From assembly GCF_009834125.1 (NCBI RefSeq), contig NZ_CP047146.1:1-64000 (forward strand): DNA of 64,000 nucleotides, written 5' to 3'. Origin of the DNA: Streptomyces sp. GS7 (GTDB lineage: Bacteria; Actinomycetota; Actinomycetes; Streptomycetales; Streptomycetaceae). A program made the translations under genes and the position numbers. Positions 12,703 to 21,088 of the stretch are shown in pieces (position 1 is the stretch's first letter; each line of letters begins with the position of its first letter). The notes under the pieces were generated by a model. It did no database searches. It worked only from the letters and a program-made list of their open reading frames with translations, and was not told where the DNA came from.

Positions 12703-12776
12703 GCGGCTATAGCTCAGACGGTTAGAGCGCTTCCCTGATAAGGAAGAGGCCCCAGGTTCAAGTCCTGGTAGCCGCA
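12703..12776 (+). tRNA. tRNA-Ile (anticodon GAT)
   Basis: 74-nt cloverleaf: acceptor GCGGCTA pairs with TAGCCGC, D-arm AGCTCAGACGGTTAGAGC, anticodon stem CTTCC/GGAAG around loop CTGATAA (GAT), T-arm CCAGG-TTCAAGT-CCTGG, discriminator A. The 3' CCA is not encoded. It is followed at once by a strong terminator. Its position next to gyrA is typical of Streptomyces. Confidence 0.96.
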
Positions 12777-12782
12777 CCGCAC

Positions 12783-12820
12783 CATCGGCCCGGCCGGAGA
12801 CTTCTCCGGCCGGGCCGATG
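12783..12820 (+). terminator. tRNA-Ile terminator
   Basis: Perfect inverted repeat with 18-nt arms (12783-12800 and 12803-12820), a 2-nt centre and a following CTTTT, the best intrinsic terminator in this part of the window. Confidence 0.88.
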
Positions 12821-13005
12821 CTTTTGCCGGGGCGATGGGAACCGGCGGCGCCGGCGATTCGTTGTAGAGGGACGGAAGTTGAGGCCCTTCGGCGCCCGCG
12901 GAAGAGGTGTCGCCGAGTGCGGGCTAGATAACCGATCGGTATCGGCCGGTGTGTATCATCGGCCGACATAGGGTCCCCTACGTCAACGAAAGACGAGGTC
13001 GCGCG

Positions 13006-13140
13006 GTGAAGAAGCTTCTCCTGGTCGCACTGGCCGCCATCGGCGGGCTCCTCGTGTACCGCCAGATCCAGGCGGATCGCGCCGAGCAGGATCTGTGGAC
13101 GGAGGCGACCGACTCCGTGCCCGCAGGTTCGGGTGTGTGA
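13006..13140 (+). CDS. DLW-39 family small protein
   Basis: 44-aa peptide starting at GTG 13006 with GAGG (12995-12998) at correct spacing; the longer in-frame version from 12949 lacks a ribosome site. Sequence: MKKLLLVALAAIGGLLVYRQ, then a charged stretch and the family signature EQDLWTEATD. One N-terminal membrane segment with a short tail. It is a conserved but uncharacterised actinobacterial peptide. Upstream is a 10-bp palindrome, ACCGATCGGT (12931-12940), of unknown role. Confidence 0.8.
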   Translation: MKKLLLVALAAIGGLLVYRQIQADRAEQDLWTEATDSVPAGSGV

Positions 13141-13168
13141 GACCACACGCACAGCACAGTTCGCAGGG

Positions 13169-13196
13169 ACCCCGGTTGCCGATGGGCGGCCGGGGT
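13169..13196 (+). terminator. Terminator after the DLW-39 gene
   Basis: ACCCCGG (13169-13175) pairs with CCGGGGT (13190-13196), with a smaller GCC/GGC pairing inside the loop, followed by TTTCG. Confidence 0.6.
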
Positions 13197-13325
13197 TTCG
13201 TATGTCCGGGGTCGGGCAGACGGGCAGGTGAGTTTGCTAACGCACAGTATTGGATTGCAGCAGCAAAGTCCATGTCCGTGATGGTGGTGTCTGTGATGTG
13301 ATCGGCGGGACGCGAGGGGGACGAC

Positions 13326-14738
13326 ATGGCACGACGACCATGCCGCGGGGCGGTGGCGGCGTTCGGGGGGCTGTTCGTGGCCCTCACCGCGGCGGTCCTC
13401 CCGGCCGCGGCGGCACCGTCCGCTGCGCCGGCCGCCGAGGGCACGGGCAGGGCGTACGACGCCCCGGGCGCCCGGGCGCTCTCCCGCCATGTGCAGCGAT
13501 CCGGCCAACTCTCCGCGCCCGGCTACCGGTTCAGCGGTAAGCCGGTCCAGGGCACGGCCGACCGGCAGAGCGCGCCGGCCATCGCGCCGGGGCAGTATCT
13601 GGACAGCATCGGCCCCAACGAAGAGCGGTACTACGCCACCGACCTGGACGCGGCGTCGGCGGCCGACTTCTCGGCGACGGCGGTCCCGCCGCCCGGGGCG
13701 GCGGTCGACTCCCCGGACGCGCTGCACACCAAGGTCGTGTACGGCACGGACGGTTCCTGCGAGTCCACGACGGCGATGTTCGGGCAGCGGGAGGGAGGCG
13801 CACCGCTGACCTCGGCCGTCAGCCGGATCCCGTCGCAGCGCGGTACCAACAGCTGTGACAAGGCGGGCCGGTACTGGCTGGTCGTCGAGCGCACGGCGGC
13901 CAAGGCGGCGGGCGCCGCGCGCTGGCCGCTGGAGCTGACGTTTCACGTGGAACCACCACTGGCGAAGGGCGTCACCCCCGCCCCGTCCGAGCCGGACTAC
14001 GGCGCCGGCGGCAAGGACGCCACGCTGCCCACCACCGCCCCCGAGGAGGTCTCCGGCGGCACCGGCTTCAACGACGCCCGCCTGCTGCACCAGGGCGTCT
14101 GGCAGGACAGGATCCTTCCGGCCCGGACGCTCTGGTACAAGGTGCCGGTCGGCTGGGGCCAGCAGCTGCGCTACGACGTGGAGTTCGCCAAAGAGCCCAA
14201 GGCCAAGGGCACCGTCACCAGGACGTCCTTCGGCAGCACCCAGGTCTACACGCCGTACCGGGCGCCGGTCGGCAGCGGCACCGGCCAGTTCATCCCGCAG
14301 GTGCCCTACAACGGGCGGGCGGCGTCGCTGAAGATGGGGACCGTGCCGGTCTCCTGGGCCAACCGCTACGAGACCCACCCCGACGTCATCCCCGTCCACG
14401 CCAAGGGCGACTTCTACATCGCGGTCACGCTGGGCGCCAGGGCCGCCCAGATCAGCCAGAATTCGCAGATCGACCTGGTGCTGCGGGTCGCCGTCCTGGG
14501 CAAGGAGAAGGCCGGACCGGAGGCGGCGGCGACCGCGGTCAAGAGCCTTGCCACGGGCGGGGGTTCGGGGTCCGCGGCGGGCCGCGGCGGATGGCCTGCG
14601 ATCCGCGTGGCCGGGGTGTCCGTCGGCGTGGTGGGCGTCCTGCTGCTGGCCGGCCTCGGGACGTCGTACGTCTGGGCCCGCCGGAAGCCGCGGCCGGCCG
14701 GTGCGGCGGCGGATCCGCGGAAGAGCGGCTCGTGCTGA
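13326..14738 (+). CDS. Secreted, C-terminally membrane-anchored protein of unknown function
   Basis: 470 aa. N-terminal signal peptide (basic MARRPCR, hydrophobic core to about 28, AAAAP cleavage region), a large extracellular portion, then a Gly/Ser linker and one C-terminal membrane helix (about 425-450: VAGVSVGVVGVLLLAGLG) with a basic cytoplasmic tail. The ectodomain carries a pattern GTAD...APGQYLDSI...YYATDLDAA that recurs in the truncated copy downstream. I do not recognise a named domain; similar modules occur in secreted Streptomyces proteins found with VWA proteins, so surface adhesion or a sensing role is only a guess. A one-mismatch parS site lies inside the reading frame. Confidence 0.75.
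   Translation: MARRPCRGAVAAFGGLFVALTAAVLPAAAAPSAAPAAEGTGRAYDAPGARALSRHVQRSGQLSAPGYRFSGKPVQGTADRQSAPAIAPGQYLDSIGPNEERYYATDLDAASAADFSATAVPPPGAAVDSPDALHTKVVYGTDGSCESTTAMFGQREGGAPLTSAVSRIPSQRGTNSCDKAGRYWLVVERTAAKAAGAARWPLELTFHVEPPLAKGVTPAPSEPDYGAGGKDATLPTTAPEEVSGGTGFNDARLLHQGVWQDRILPARTLWYKVPVGWGQQLRYDVEFAKEPKAKGTVTRTSFGSTQVYTPYRAPVGSGTGQFIPQVPYNGRAASLKMGTVPVSWANRYETHPDVIPVHAKGDFYIAVTLGARAAQISQNSQIDLVLRVAVLGKEKAGPEAAATAVKSLATGGGSGSAAGRGGWPAIRVAGVSVGVVGVLLLAGLGTSYVWARRKPRPAGAAADPRKSGSC
13940..13953. promoter_or_regulatory. parS: Imperfect parS site inside a coding region
   Basis: GTTTCACGTGGAAC differs from the parS consensus at one position. It encodes FHVE in the secreted protein. Single-mismatch parS sites are known to be used in Streptomyces, but binding here is inferred. 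Confidence 0.6.
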
Positions 14739-15105
14739 AGGGGCGGGCGGCGCCGCCCGGGGGCTCGCGGCCCTGGCAGTGCTGACCGGGCCGGCGCTCG
14801 CACCGGGCACCGTGGGCACGGCCGCGGCCGACGGCTTACCGGGCCAGGCGATGGCGCCCGACGGCACGGCGGTCAAGGGCAGCGCGGACACCGCCAACGC
14901 CCCGCAGCTCGCGCCGGGGCAGCACGCCGAGACCGTCAAGCGCGGTGAGACCAAGTACGACGCCGTCTCCCTCGGCGCCACCGGCAACGCCTACTTCTCC
15001 GCGGCCGCCGCGCCGCGGCCCGGGACCAAGGCCGCAGCCGACACAGCCGTCGCCGCGGCGCCCCGGCCCTGCCCCATCGACAGCGCCTGGCCCGCAGGCC
15101 CCGCG
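14701..15105 (+). pseudogene. 3'-truncated paralogue of the secreted protein
   Basis: In the frame starting GTG 14701 the translation has an Arg-rich n-region, a hydrophobic core LAALAVLTGPALAPGTVGTA, and then a segment that aligns with the upstream 470-aa protein: GTAVKGSADTANAPQLAPGQ against GKPVQGTADRQSAPAIAPGQ, followed by a shared Tyr and FSA-A-P-PG pattern. Similarity stops after about 130 codons, exactly where the opposite-strand kinase gene ends, and the frame continues only as antisense of that kinase. The gene has therefore lost its 3' part, probably by deletion. The putative start overlaps the upstream gene by 38 bp and has no clear ribosome site. Confidence 0.6.
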
Positions 15106-16488
15106 TCAGGCGGCGAACAGGGCCCAGAGGCCGACCGCGATGCACAGCAGCGCCACGACGAGCACCGGGATCGTGACCTTCGGGGGCGGTCCCGGTCTGC
15201 GGTCCGGGACGTCGGGACGCGGCGCCGCGGCGGAGCCCGGGGGAGGCGTCACCGGGGCGTGGGCGGCGCCCTGCGGCGGGCCGGGGAGCGGGGGCTGCCC
15301 GGTGGTGTACGGGCGGGTCGCGGACGCCTCCGGGTGGCCGGCGGCGGTCGGCTCGTAGCGGGGCATCGGGGCGGGGGTCCGCGGCGGGGTGCTCGGCGGG
15401 GCCGGGATGTTCCGGGCGGGCGGCGGTCCCGGCGGCAGCGGCGCCGGGGTCGGCGGGGTGCTCGGCTGCGGCGGGATCTGCGGCTCCGGCGGCGCGAGCT
15501 GGAAGCTCCCGGTGTCCGACAGGGAGCCGGGCCCGGCGGCGGCCGGCTCGCCGGTCCCGGAGGCGGCCACGGCCGTGCTGCCGGTCGCGCCGTCGCCGCC
15601 GGCCGGGCGCAGCGGCCCGTCCGGCCCGAATCCGGCGGGCAGCGGCCCGATGTGGTCGAAGACCTCGACGACCTCGTCCTCGATCGTCGCCTCGGGCAGC
15701 AGCTCGGCCGCCGCCAGCAGTGCCTTCCGGGCTCCCGTCGCGGTCTTGAAGCGGGCGTCCGGATCCGGGTGCACCAGTGAGGCCAGCACCTGCCACAGCG
15801 GTTCCGGTACTCCTTCGGGGGCGTTCGGTATGCCGTGGTCCGCGAAGTGCCGGATCAGCGCCTCCGCATCCGGCTTGACGCCGGTGAGCAGGGAGAGCGC
15901 GACCAGTCCGGCGGCGAACAGGTCGGTGGGGAAGTCCGGTTCGGCGCCGAGCATTTGCTCGGGCGCGAAGTAACCGGGCGTGCCCACCACGTAGTTGGTC
16001 TCGGTGAGCCGCGGCTCTCCCTTGCGCATCGCGATGCCGAAGTCGGAGAGCCGCAGATGGGGGCGGCCGGTGCCGGTCGCCTCCAGCAGGAGGTTCGCCG
16101 GTTTGATGTCCCGGTGCACCACGCCCTCGGCGTGTACGGCGGTCAGTCCGGCCAGCAGCTGGTCCATCAGGGTGCAGACCATCCGCGGCGGCAACGGGCC
16201 GTAGTCGCCGGACAGATGGGCCAGCGAGCCGCCGTGCACCAGATCCATGGTGAACAGCACTTTGTCGTCGTCCGCGGCCCAGCTCGCGGGGGCCAGCACA
16301 TGCGGGTGGTCGATCCGCAGCGCCTGTTCGCGGACGAAGCGCAACAGCGTGTGCGCGTCGCTCTGCTGGAGCACTTTGGCCGCCACGTAGCGGCGCCGCC
16401 GGTGGTCCCAGGCGCGCCAGACCGCGCCCACTCCGCCCCGTCCGATCGGATCCACGAGCTCGTACCGACCGGCGAAGATCTCACCCAT
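15106..16488 (-). CDS. Serine/threonine protein kinase, tail-anchored
   Basis: 460 aa. N-terminal Hanks-type kinase domain (about 1-260): glycine loop GRGGVGAVW, Lys in YVAAKVL, catalytic loop HRDIKPAN, metal site DFG (LSDFGIA), PGYFAPEQ. A long Pro/Gly-rich linker (about 290-430) leads to a C-terminal membrane helix (VTIPVLVVALLCIAVGLWALF) with almost nothing after it, so there is no extracellular sensor domain, unlike PknB. Its start is 67 bp downstream of the HTH gene, so the two may form an operon. Targets are not predictable. Confidence 0.92.
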   Translation of the reverse strand: MGEIFAGRYELVDPIGRGGVGAVWRAWDHRRRRYVAAKVLQQSDAHTLLRFVREQALRIDHPHVLAPASWAADDDKVLFTMDLVHGGSLAHLSGDYGPLPPRMVCTLMDQLLAGLTAVHAEGVVHRDIKPANLLLEATGTGRPHLRLSDFGIAMRKGEPRLTETNYVVGTPGYFAPEQMLGAEPDFPTDLFAAGLVALSLLTGVKPDAEALIRHFADHGIPNAPEGVPEPLWQVLASLVHPDPDARFKTATGARKALLAAAELLPEATIEDEVVEVFDHIGPLPAGFGPDGPLRPAGGDGATGSTAVAASGTGEPAAAGPGSLSDTGSFQLAPPEPQIPPQPSTPPTPAPLPPGPPPARNIPAPPSTPPRTPAPMPRYEPTAAGHPEASATRPYTTGQPPLPGPPQGAAHAPVTPPPGSAAAPRPDVPDRRPGPPPKVTIPVLVVALLCIAVGLWALFAA

Positions 16489-16555
16489 TGCGCCCCGTCC
16501 GCTTCTGGCTCACGAGTCCCCTGCGACCGACTCTCGGCTGGCCAACGCTCCCCGG

Positions 16556-17104
16556 CTAACTCTGGTGCGCCTCGTAGTGGGCGACCGCGTCCGCGGTGCG
16601 GCCGGCACCGTAGACCCTGAGGAACTCTGCCAGTTCGGGGTGCGTGGGGGCGAGGGTGGTCGCCGCCTCGATGATGTCCCCGGCGTCGGAGACCGACCGC
16701 AGCAGCGACTGGATCTCGCGGACCACCCGGCGCACCGTGGTGGCTCCCGTGGAGGACGTGGTCTGCGCGGTGTTGTTCAGCACCGAGCCGCCCGCCGTCT
16801 TCTTGATCTCCTCCATCCGGTCGGTGGCCTCCGCGGCGCTGACGCTGCCGTCCGCGACCTGCCCGGCCAGCTCCTGGAGCGCCTGGACCCGCTGGACCAC
16901 GGCCGGGTTGCCTATCTTGGCGCGCTGCCCGCTCATCAGCTGGGACAGCATCGGGGCGGACAGGCCGAGCACCGAGGCCAGCCGGGCCTGGTTGAGCCCG
17001 AGGTCGTCGATCAGCCGGCGGAACAGCGCGCCCAGAGGTTCCCCGTACCAACTGCGCTGGAGCTCCCGGGCCCGCGCGGTGGCTTCCTGCTGTGCTGCGT
17101 CCAT
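16556..17104 (-). CDS. Helix-turn-helix DNA-binding protein
   Basis: 182 aa. Residues about 25-75 form a Cro/CI-like HTH (LFRRLIDDLGLNQARLASVL, then LSAPMLSQLMSG), followed by a helical, dimerisation-type region and a C-terminus AEFLRVYGAGRTADAVAHYE. It lies directly upstream of the membrane kinase on the same strand, suggesting a regulator/kinase pair, possibly with the HTH protein as substrate; that is inference. The promoter would lie in 17105-17233, shared with tRNA-Ala on the other strand. Confidence 0.85.
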   Translation of the reverse strand: MDAAQQEATARARELQRSWYGEPLGALFRRLIDDLGLNQARLASVLGLSAPMLSQLMSGQRAKIGNPAVVQRVQALQELAGQVADGSVSAAEATDRMEEIKKTAGGSVLNNTAQTTSSTGATTVRRVVREIQSLLRSVSDAGDIIEAATTLAPTHPELAEFLRVYGAGRTADAVAHYEAHQS

Positions 17105-17217
17105 GCCGTCTCCCCTGTCTCCCCGATCGCGCTTCGCTGCCGCGAATCTCGCGAAGCATCCTACGGAGAGCCACGGTGTGCGGCGATACCCGGTCGGGAA
17201 AGCACGCCCACACCGGG

Positions 17218-17223
17218 TACCCT
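17218..17223 (+). promoter_or_regulatory. Candidate -10 of tRNA-Ala
   Basis: TACCCT, 10 bp before the mature tRNA; no good -35 is visible. Confidence 0.3.
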
Positions 17224-17233
17224 GTTCCGCGAA

Positions 17234-17306
17234 GGGGCCTTAGCTCAGTTGGTAGAGCGCTGTCTTTGCATGGCAGATGTCAGGGGTTCGACTCCCCTAG
17301 GCTCCA
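17234..17306 (+). tRNA. tRNA-Ala (anticodon TGC)
   Basis: 73 nt: acceptor GGGGCCT pairs with AGGCTCC (one G-U), D-arm AGCTCAGTTGGTAGAGC, anticodon loop TTTGCAT (TGC), T-arm CAGGG-GTTCGACT-CCCTA region, discriminator A. CCA is not encoded. Confidence 0.96.
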
Positions 17307-17313
17307 CTCCATC

Positions 17314-17356
17314 AGACCTCTCTGACCTGCGGAAACGCGGTTGGGGGGGTCTTTTT
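17314..17356 (+). terminator. Probable tRNA-Ala terminator
   Basis: AGACC (17314-17318) pairs with GGTCT (17348-17352) around an imperfect inner stem, followed by TTTTG. Weaker than the other tRNA terminators here. Confidence 0.45.
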
Positions 17357-17553
17357 GTCCCGGTTTTCCGTGCTGACGTGCCAGCACGGCGGCGCTGACG
17401 AAGAGCCTTGCGGCCCCCTGTTCACGGGGTGCGAGGCGGCTCTTGTTCCCCCGGTGGGTCCCCTGGATCCCGTGCAGCACGTCCGAGTGCGCCCGTAGCC
17501 GCTGGGCGGTGGTGTACGTCATGCCGTCCCCGAGCGCCTGCGTGTTCAGTGCG

Positions 17554-17609
17554 GCGGCCCGCGGCCCGCGGCCCGCGGCCCGCGGCCCGCGGCCCGCGGC
17601 CCGCGGCCC
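17554..17609. repeat. Eight tandem copies of GCGGCCC
   Basis: A perfect 7-bp unit repeated eight times, with a degenerate ninth unit, 30 bp from the end of the MFS gene. Because 7 is not a multiple of 3 the repeat reads differently in each frame; it is a slippage-prone array, not a coding domain. Confidence 0.92.
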
Positions 17610-17639
17610 GCGGGCCGGTGCGGCGGGCGGCGTTCGCCG

Positions 17640-19004
17640 TCACCGTCGGGCGGTGGAGCCCGCGCGGAAGACCAGCAGCACCGCGGCCGATCCGATGACG
17701 ACGAGCACGCCGCCCGCGCCCGGCAGGCCGCCCAGGACCGCGACGCCGAGCGCCGAGCCCGCCTGCCGGATGCCGTTGAGGGCGCCCTGGCCGGTCGCGG
17801 CCAGCTCGGCCGGCGCGGCGACGGCCATCTCCGCGGCGGCGCCGGGGATGGAGAGGGTGCCCGCGGCGGCGAGGGCGAGCTCGGCCGCGACGATCACGGC
17901 GAGCGGGGCGTGCCCGCCGCCGGCGAGGAGCAGCAGCGCCCCCGCCAGCGCGGTGGCCGACATCCCGGTCAGCAGTACCGGACGGGCCCCGTGCCGGGCC
18001 ACCAGCCGGCCGGTGAAGAAGGGCATCACGCACACCGGGAAGGTGAGCGGCAGCGACGCCAGGCCGGCCGCCAACGGGGAGAGCCCGTAGGCGTGCTGGA
18101 GCCGGACGGCGAGCAGGTACATCGCGCCGAAGTAGGCGAAGCAGGACACCGCGGCGGCCAGCATCGCGGCCCGCACCCGGGGCAGGGCCAGCAGTGCGGG
18201 CGGCAGTACGGGAGCGGCGGCGCGGCGTTCCACGGCGGTCAGCGCGGCGCCGGCGAGCAGCGCAGCGGCGATCGGCCCCCAGGCGTACGGCGCGGCCCAG
18301 CCCGCGATGCCGGCCTCGACCAGGCCGAAGGTGAGCGCGGCGAGTGCGGCGGTGGACAGCAGCAGCCCGGAGCGGTCCAGGGCGGTGCCCGCGGACCGGG
18401 CGGCCGGCGCCGGGAGCCGGCGGGCGAGCAGCAGGGCGGCGAGCGCGAGCGGCGGGTTGACGAGGAACACCAGCCGCCAGCCGCCGAGTTCGATCAGCCC
18501 GCCGCCCAGTACGGGCCCGGCGGCGGCGCCCAGGCCGCTCAGTGCGGCCCAGGCCCCGATGGCGCGGGTGCGCCGGGCGGGGTCCGGGTTGAGGGCGATC
18601 AGCAGCGCGAGCGAGGCGGGGACCAGCCCGGCGCCGGCGGCTCCCAGCAGGGCCCGTCCGGCGATCAGCGACCCCGCGTCGGGCGCCGCGGCGCACAGTA
18701 CGGACAGCACGGCGAAGGCGCTGAGGGCGGTGACGTAGACCCGCCGTGCGCCCCACCGGTCGGCGAACACGCCTGCCGCGAGGAGCAGTCCGGCGAAGAC
18801 CACGGTGTACGCGTCGACGGTCCAGGGGAGTGCGGCGGCGGCCGGGTGGAGGGAGTGCTGGAGGTCGGGGACGGCGACGTTGAGGATGGAGGTGTCCAGG
18901 AGGACGAGCAGGTTTCCGGCGGCGATCCCGGCGAAGGCGAGCCGGGACCGTACGGGCGCCGGCGGTGCGGCGGCGGCGCAGCGCGCCATGGCATCGGTGG
19001 TCAT
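17640..19004 (-). CDS. MFS multidrug-type efflux transporter (DHA2/EmrB-QacA family)
   Basis: 454 aa from ATG 19004 ([15 protein letters not shown]), chosen over an upstream extension that is antisense to the LysR start. About 14 hydrophobic segments. Motifs: [18 protein letters not shown] in helix 1 (DHA2 motif D1), [13 protein letters not shown] (motif A), [19 protein letters not shown] and [21 protein letters not shown] (motif C region). Likely a proton-driven exporter of hydrophobic drugs or metabolites; the substrate is unknown. It is transcribed divergently from the LysR gene with palindromes between them. Confidence 0.9.
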   Translation of the reverse strand: MTTDAMARCAAAAPPAPVRSRLAFAGIAAGNLLVLLDTSILNVAVPDLQHSLHPAAAALPWTVDAYTVVFAGLLLAAGVFADRWGARRVYVTALSAFAVLSVLCAAAPDAGSLIAGRALLGAAGAGLVPASLALLIALNPDPARRTRAIGAWAALSGLGAAAGPVLGGGLIELGGWRLVFLVNPPLALAALLLARRLPAPAARSAGTALDRSGLLLSTAALAALTFGLVEAGIAGWAAPYAWGPIAAALLAGAALTAVERRAAAPVLPPALLALPRVRAAMLAAAVSCFAYFGAMYLLAVRLQHAYGLSPLAAGLASLPLTFPVCVMPFFTGRLVARHGARPVLLTGMSATALAGALLLLAGGGHAPLAVIVAAELALAAAGTLSIPGAAAEMAVAAPAELAATGQGALNGIRQAGSALGVAVLGGLPGAGGVLVVIGSAAVLLVFRAGSTARR

Positions 19005-19052
19005 GGCGGAACGGTGGCCCGGCGGGCCGGGGTTCGGCGACGCCGCACTCTC

Positions 19053-19077
19053 GATGGCCCCATCGGAATGTCCGATG
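19053..19077. promoter_or_regulatory. Candidate LysR-type operator
   Basis: In the 92-bp divergent gap, CATCGGA-ATG-TCCGATG (19061-19077) is a perfect 7-bp inverted repeat, and GATGG-CC-CCATC (19053-19064) overlaps it, giving three alternating half-sites. This fits autoregulation plus control of the exporter. Confidence 0.5.
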
Positions 19078-19096
19078 GCGGTGGCATGCTGGTGGG

Positions 19097-20017
19097 GTGG
19101 ACTCCCGATATCTGCGTGCCTTCGTCGCCGTCGCCGATCACGGCGGAATATCCGCCGCCGCCCAGGAGTTGGGCTATGCGCAGTCGAGTGTGAGCGCACA
19201 GCTCAAGCGCCTGGAGGCGGAGCTGGGCGCGGCCGTGCTGGTCCGCGCCGGCACGGGTGCGACGCTCACCGACGCCGGGCGCCGGATGCTGCCGCACGCC
19301 CGTGAGGCGCTGGAGCTGGAGGAGCGGATGCGCCGGGCCGCGCTCGGCGACCGGCCCCGGCTGCGCATCGGCGCCCAGGAGTCGCTGGCGCACGCCTGGA
19401 TGCCGGAGGTGCTGGCGGCGCTGGAGTACGGCGCCGGCGGCCCCGGTACGGACGTCGAGGTCGAGCTGACGGTCGGCAGCCGCAGCCTGGTGGAACGGGC
19501 CTTCGGCGCGGGCGAGTTGGACGTGACGTTCCAGTACGACAACGGGCGGCGGTCGGTCGGTCCGCACGTGGTCGTGGGCCATGACCGCACGATGCTGGTG
19601 GCGTCCTGCGGCCATCCCCTGGCCGGGAGCGCGCAGGTGACGCCGGATCAGCTGCTGGCGTACGACTTCCTGGTCGCCGAGCCGGGCTGCACCTCCGAGA
19701 TGCTGGTGGACCGCTTCGGGCGCGACCTGCTCGCCGGGGCGCACCTCGCGATGATCACCGGCTCGCTGTCCGCGCTGCTGCGGCTGACCGGGCACGGCCG
19801 CGGTGTCTCGCTGCTGCCGGAGCTGGCGGTGGCGCGGGAGCTGGAGACGGGGGAGCTGGTCGCGCTGCGGCTGACCGAACCGCTCCGCCCGGTCAGCATC
19901 GTCGCCCAGTGGCGCCCCCGCCTCGGCCTCGCCGAGCGCCCGCTGCACGCCCTCCTCGACGTGGCCCGGCGCGCCGATCCGCTGCCGGCGGCCGAGCACC
20001 GGGCCGAGGCGTCCTGA
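19097..20017 (+). CDS. LysR family transcriptional regulator
   Basis: 306 aa starting at GTG 19097 ([20 protein letters not shown]). Winged HTH in residues 1-65 ([31 protein letters not shown]), then the periplasmic-binding-like effector domain. Divergent from the MFS exporter, its probable target. The start is unusual: CATGCT (19085-19090) lies exactly 6 nt before it and no clear ribosome site is present, so the message may be leaderless. Confidence 0.92.
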   Translation: MDSRYLRAFVAVADHGGISAAAQELGYAQSSVSAQLKRLEAELGAAVLVRAGTGATLTDAGRRMLPHAREALELEERMRRAALGDRPRLRIGAQESLAHAWMPEVLAALEYGAGGPGTDVEVELTVGSRSLVERAFGAGELDVTFQYDNGRRSVGPHVVVGHDRTMLVASCGHPLAGSAQVTPDQLLAYDFLVAEPGCTSEMLVDRFGRDLLAGAHLAMITGSLSALLRLTGHGRGVSLLPELAVARELETGELVALRLTEPLRPVSIVAQWRPRLGLAERPLHALLDVARRADPLPAAEHRAEAS

Positions 20018-20027
20018 GCGGCCGCAC

Positions 20028-20067
20028 GCCATGGGCCGCGCCCCCGTGGGGGAGCGCGGCCCATGGC
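20028..20067. terminator. Bidirectional terminator between LysR and DUF5324 genes
   Basis: GCCATGGGCCGCGC (20028-20041) and its exact complement (20054-20067) form a 14-bp stem extended by CCCC/GGGG, between two convergent genes. Confidence 0.75.
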
Positions 20068-20075
20068 GGTGCGGA

Positions 20076-20795
20076 TCAGGCCGTGGAGCCGCCGCCCCGT
20101 TCGTCGTCGTCGGCCTCGGCCTGCTTGGCCTGGACCTCGGGGTCGAGCGGGGCGCCCTCGCTGCCGTCGACGGCGCTCAGATGGCCGCGCTCGCCGACCT
20201 CGGTGGGGGCCGGCGGCTCGACCAGCCAGTCCGGGTTGGCCTGCTTGTCCCACCACTTCCAGGCGGCGACCGCGCCGGCCACCACGATCCCCAGCAGCGC
20301 CAGCCGCTTGGCCGCCTTGCCGCAGGCCGCCCGCCGGTGCTGCTTCTTGTGGAGCTTCTCGATCTCCGCGGCGGTCACCTGGCCGCGGAGCGCGGCGAGC
20401 GCGGCGGTGCCGCGGGCGAGCGCCTCCTCGCGCACCGGCTCGGCCGCCGCGCGGGCGCTGTCCACGGCGTTCTCCAGCCGCGGGGCGGCGTAGTCGGCCG
20501 CCTGGCGGGCCGCCTTGCGGGTGCGGCAGGCGGCCCGGGTCGCCGCCTCGTCCACCTTGGGAGGCAGCGCGCCGCGGGCGTGCTCGATACGCGGGGACAG
20601 ATGGGCGTCGTACTGGGAGCGGGCCTGGTGCGCCGCCTCGACCACCACGGGGGCCAGCCGCGTACGGGCCTCGTGTGCGTACTGGACAGCGGCGTCCTTG
20701 GCCGTACCGGCATAGGGAGCCACCACCTCCGCTGCGTGCCGCACGCTGTCCTTGGCGGTGCCGGTCGCGGCGCGCACGCTGTCCTTGCGGGTCAC
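20076..20795 (-). CDS. DUF5324-like membrane-associated protein
   Basis: 239 aa. The first 160 residues are an Ala/Arg/Lys-rich helical region with repeats of the type TAKDSVR..AAE.APYAGTAKDA, resembling apolipoprotein/LEA-like amphipathic helices. One membrane segment follows (about 165-185: LALLGIVVAGAVAAWKWW), then an acidic tail DDDERGGGSTA. The pattern matches the Streptomyces family DUF5324; function unknown. Convergent with the LysR gene. Confidence 0.75.
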   Translation of the reverse strand: MTRKDSVRAATGTAKDSVRHAAEVVAPYAGTAKDAAVQYAHEARTRLAPVVVEAAHQARSQYDAHLSPRIEHARGALPPKVDEAATRAACRTRKAARQAADYAAPRLENAVDSARAAAEPVREEALARGTAALAALRGQVTAAEIEKLHKKQHRRAACGKAAKRLALLGIVVAGAVAAWKWWDKQANPDWLVEPPAPTEVGERGHLSAVDGSEGAPLDPEVQAKQAEADDDERGGGSTA

Positions 20796-21088
20796 GGGGA
20801 TCCTCCTCCTCGGCGGTGTGTCCGGGTAGCGGGGGCTGCTGCCCCGTTGCTGCTCTGTCGCCTGTCCACCCGATTGACGAGCATGCCCGCTCGGGCGTCG
20901 TACGGCATGTGTGAGCGGGCATCCGGGTCATCGGGGACCTTCCGGAGCCTTGTGACGACCATGCCACGCTGCGCCGCATCCCGCGCGAGAAATGAGTACG
21001 AACGCCGTCAAGAGGTGGCGGCCGGGCGCTCGGCGGGCGCTTCGTGCGAGGATCAGGGACCGTCAGTGAAGACTATGGAAGGTAGATC

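Larger units (their letters stand above)
17307..17639. other. Intergenic region between tRNA-Ala and the MFS gene
   Basis: 333 bp holding the tRNA terminator and the 7-bp tandem repeat. The reading frames crossing it are products of the repeat and of the tRNA; no gene is supported. Confidence 0.7.

Noticed and set aside
17280..17522. 80-codon minus-strand frame ending GESNP
   Set aside because: This peptide is the antisense of the tRNA-Ala T-arm, a known annotation artefact.
17554..17616. GCGGCCC array considered as a CRISPR or iteron array
   Set aside because: Repeats are contiguous 7-mers without spacers, and there are no cas or rep genes.
17910..19193. 427-codon frame opposite the MFS gene
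   Set aside because: Gly/Gln/Arg-rich antisense product of transmembrane codons, no start context and no motif.
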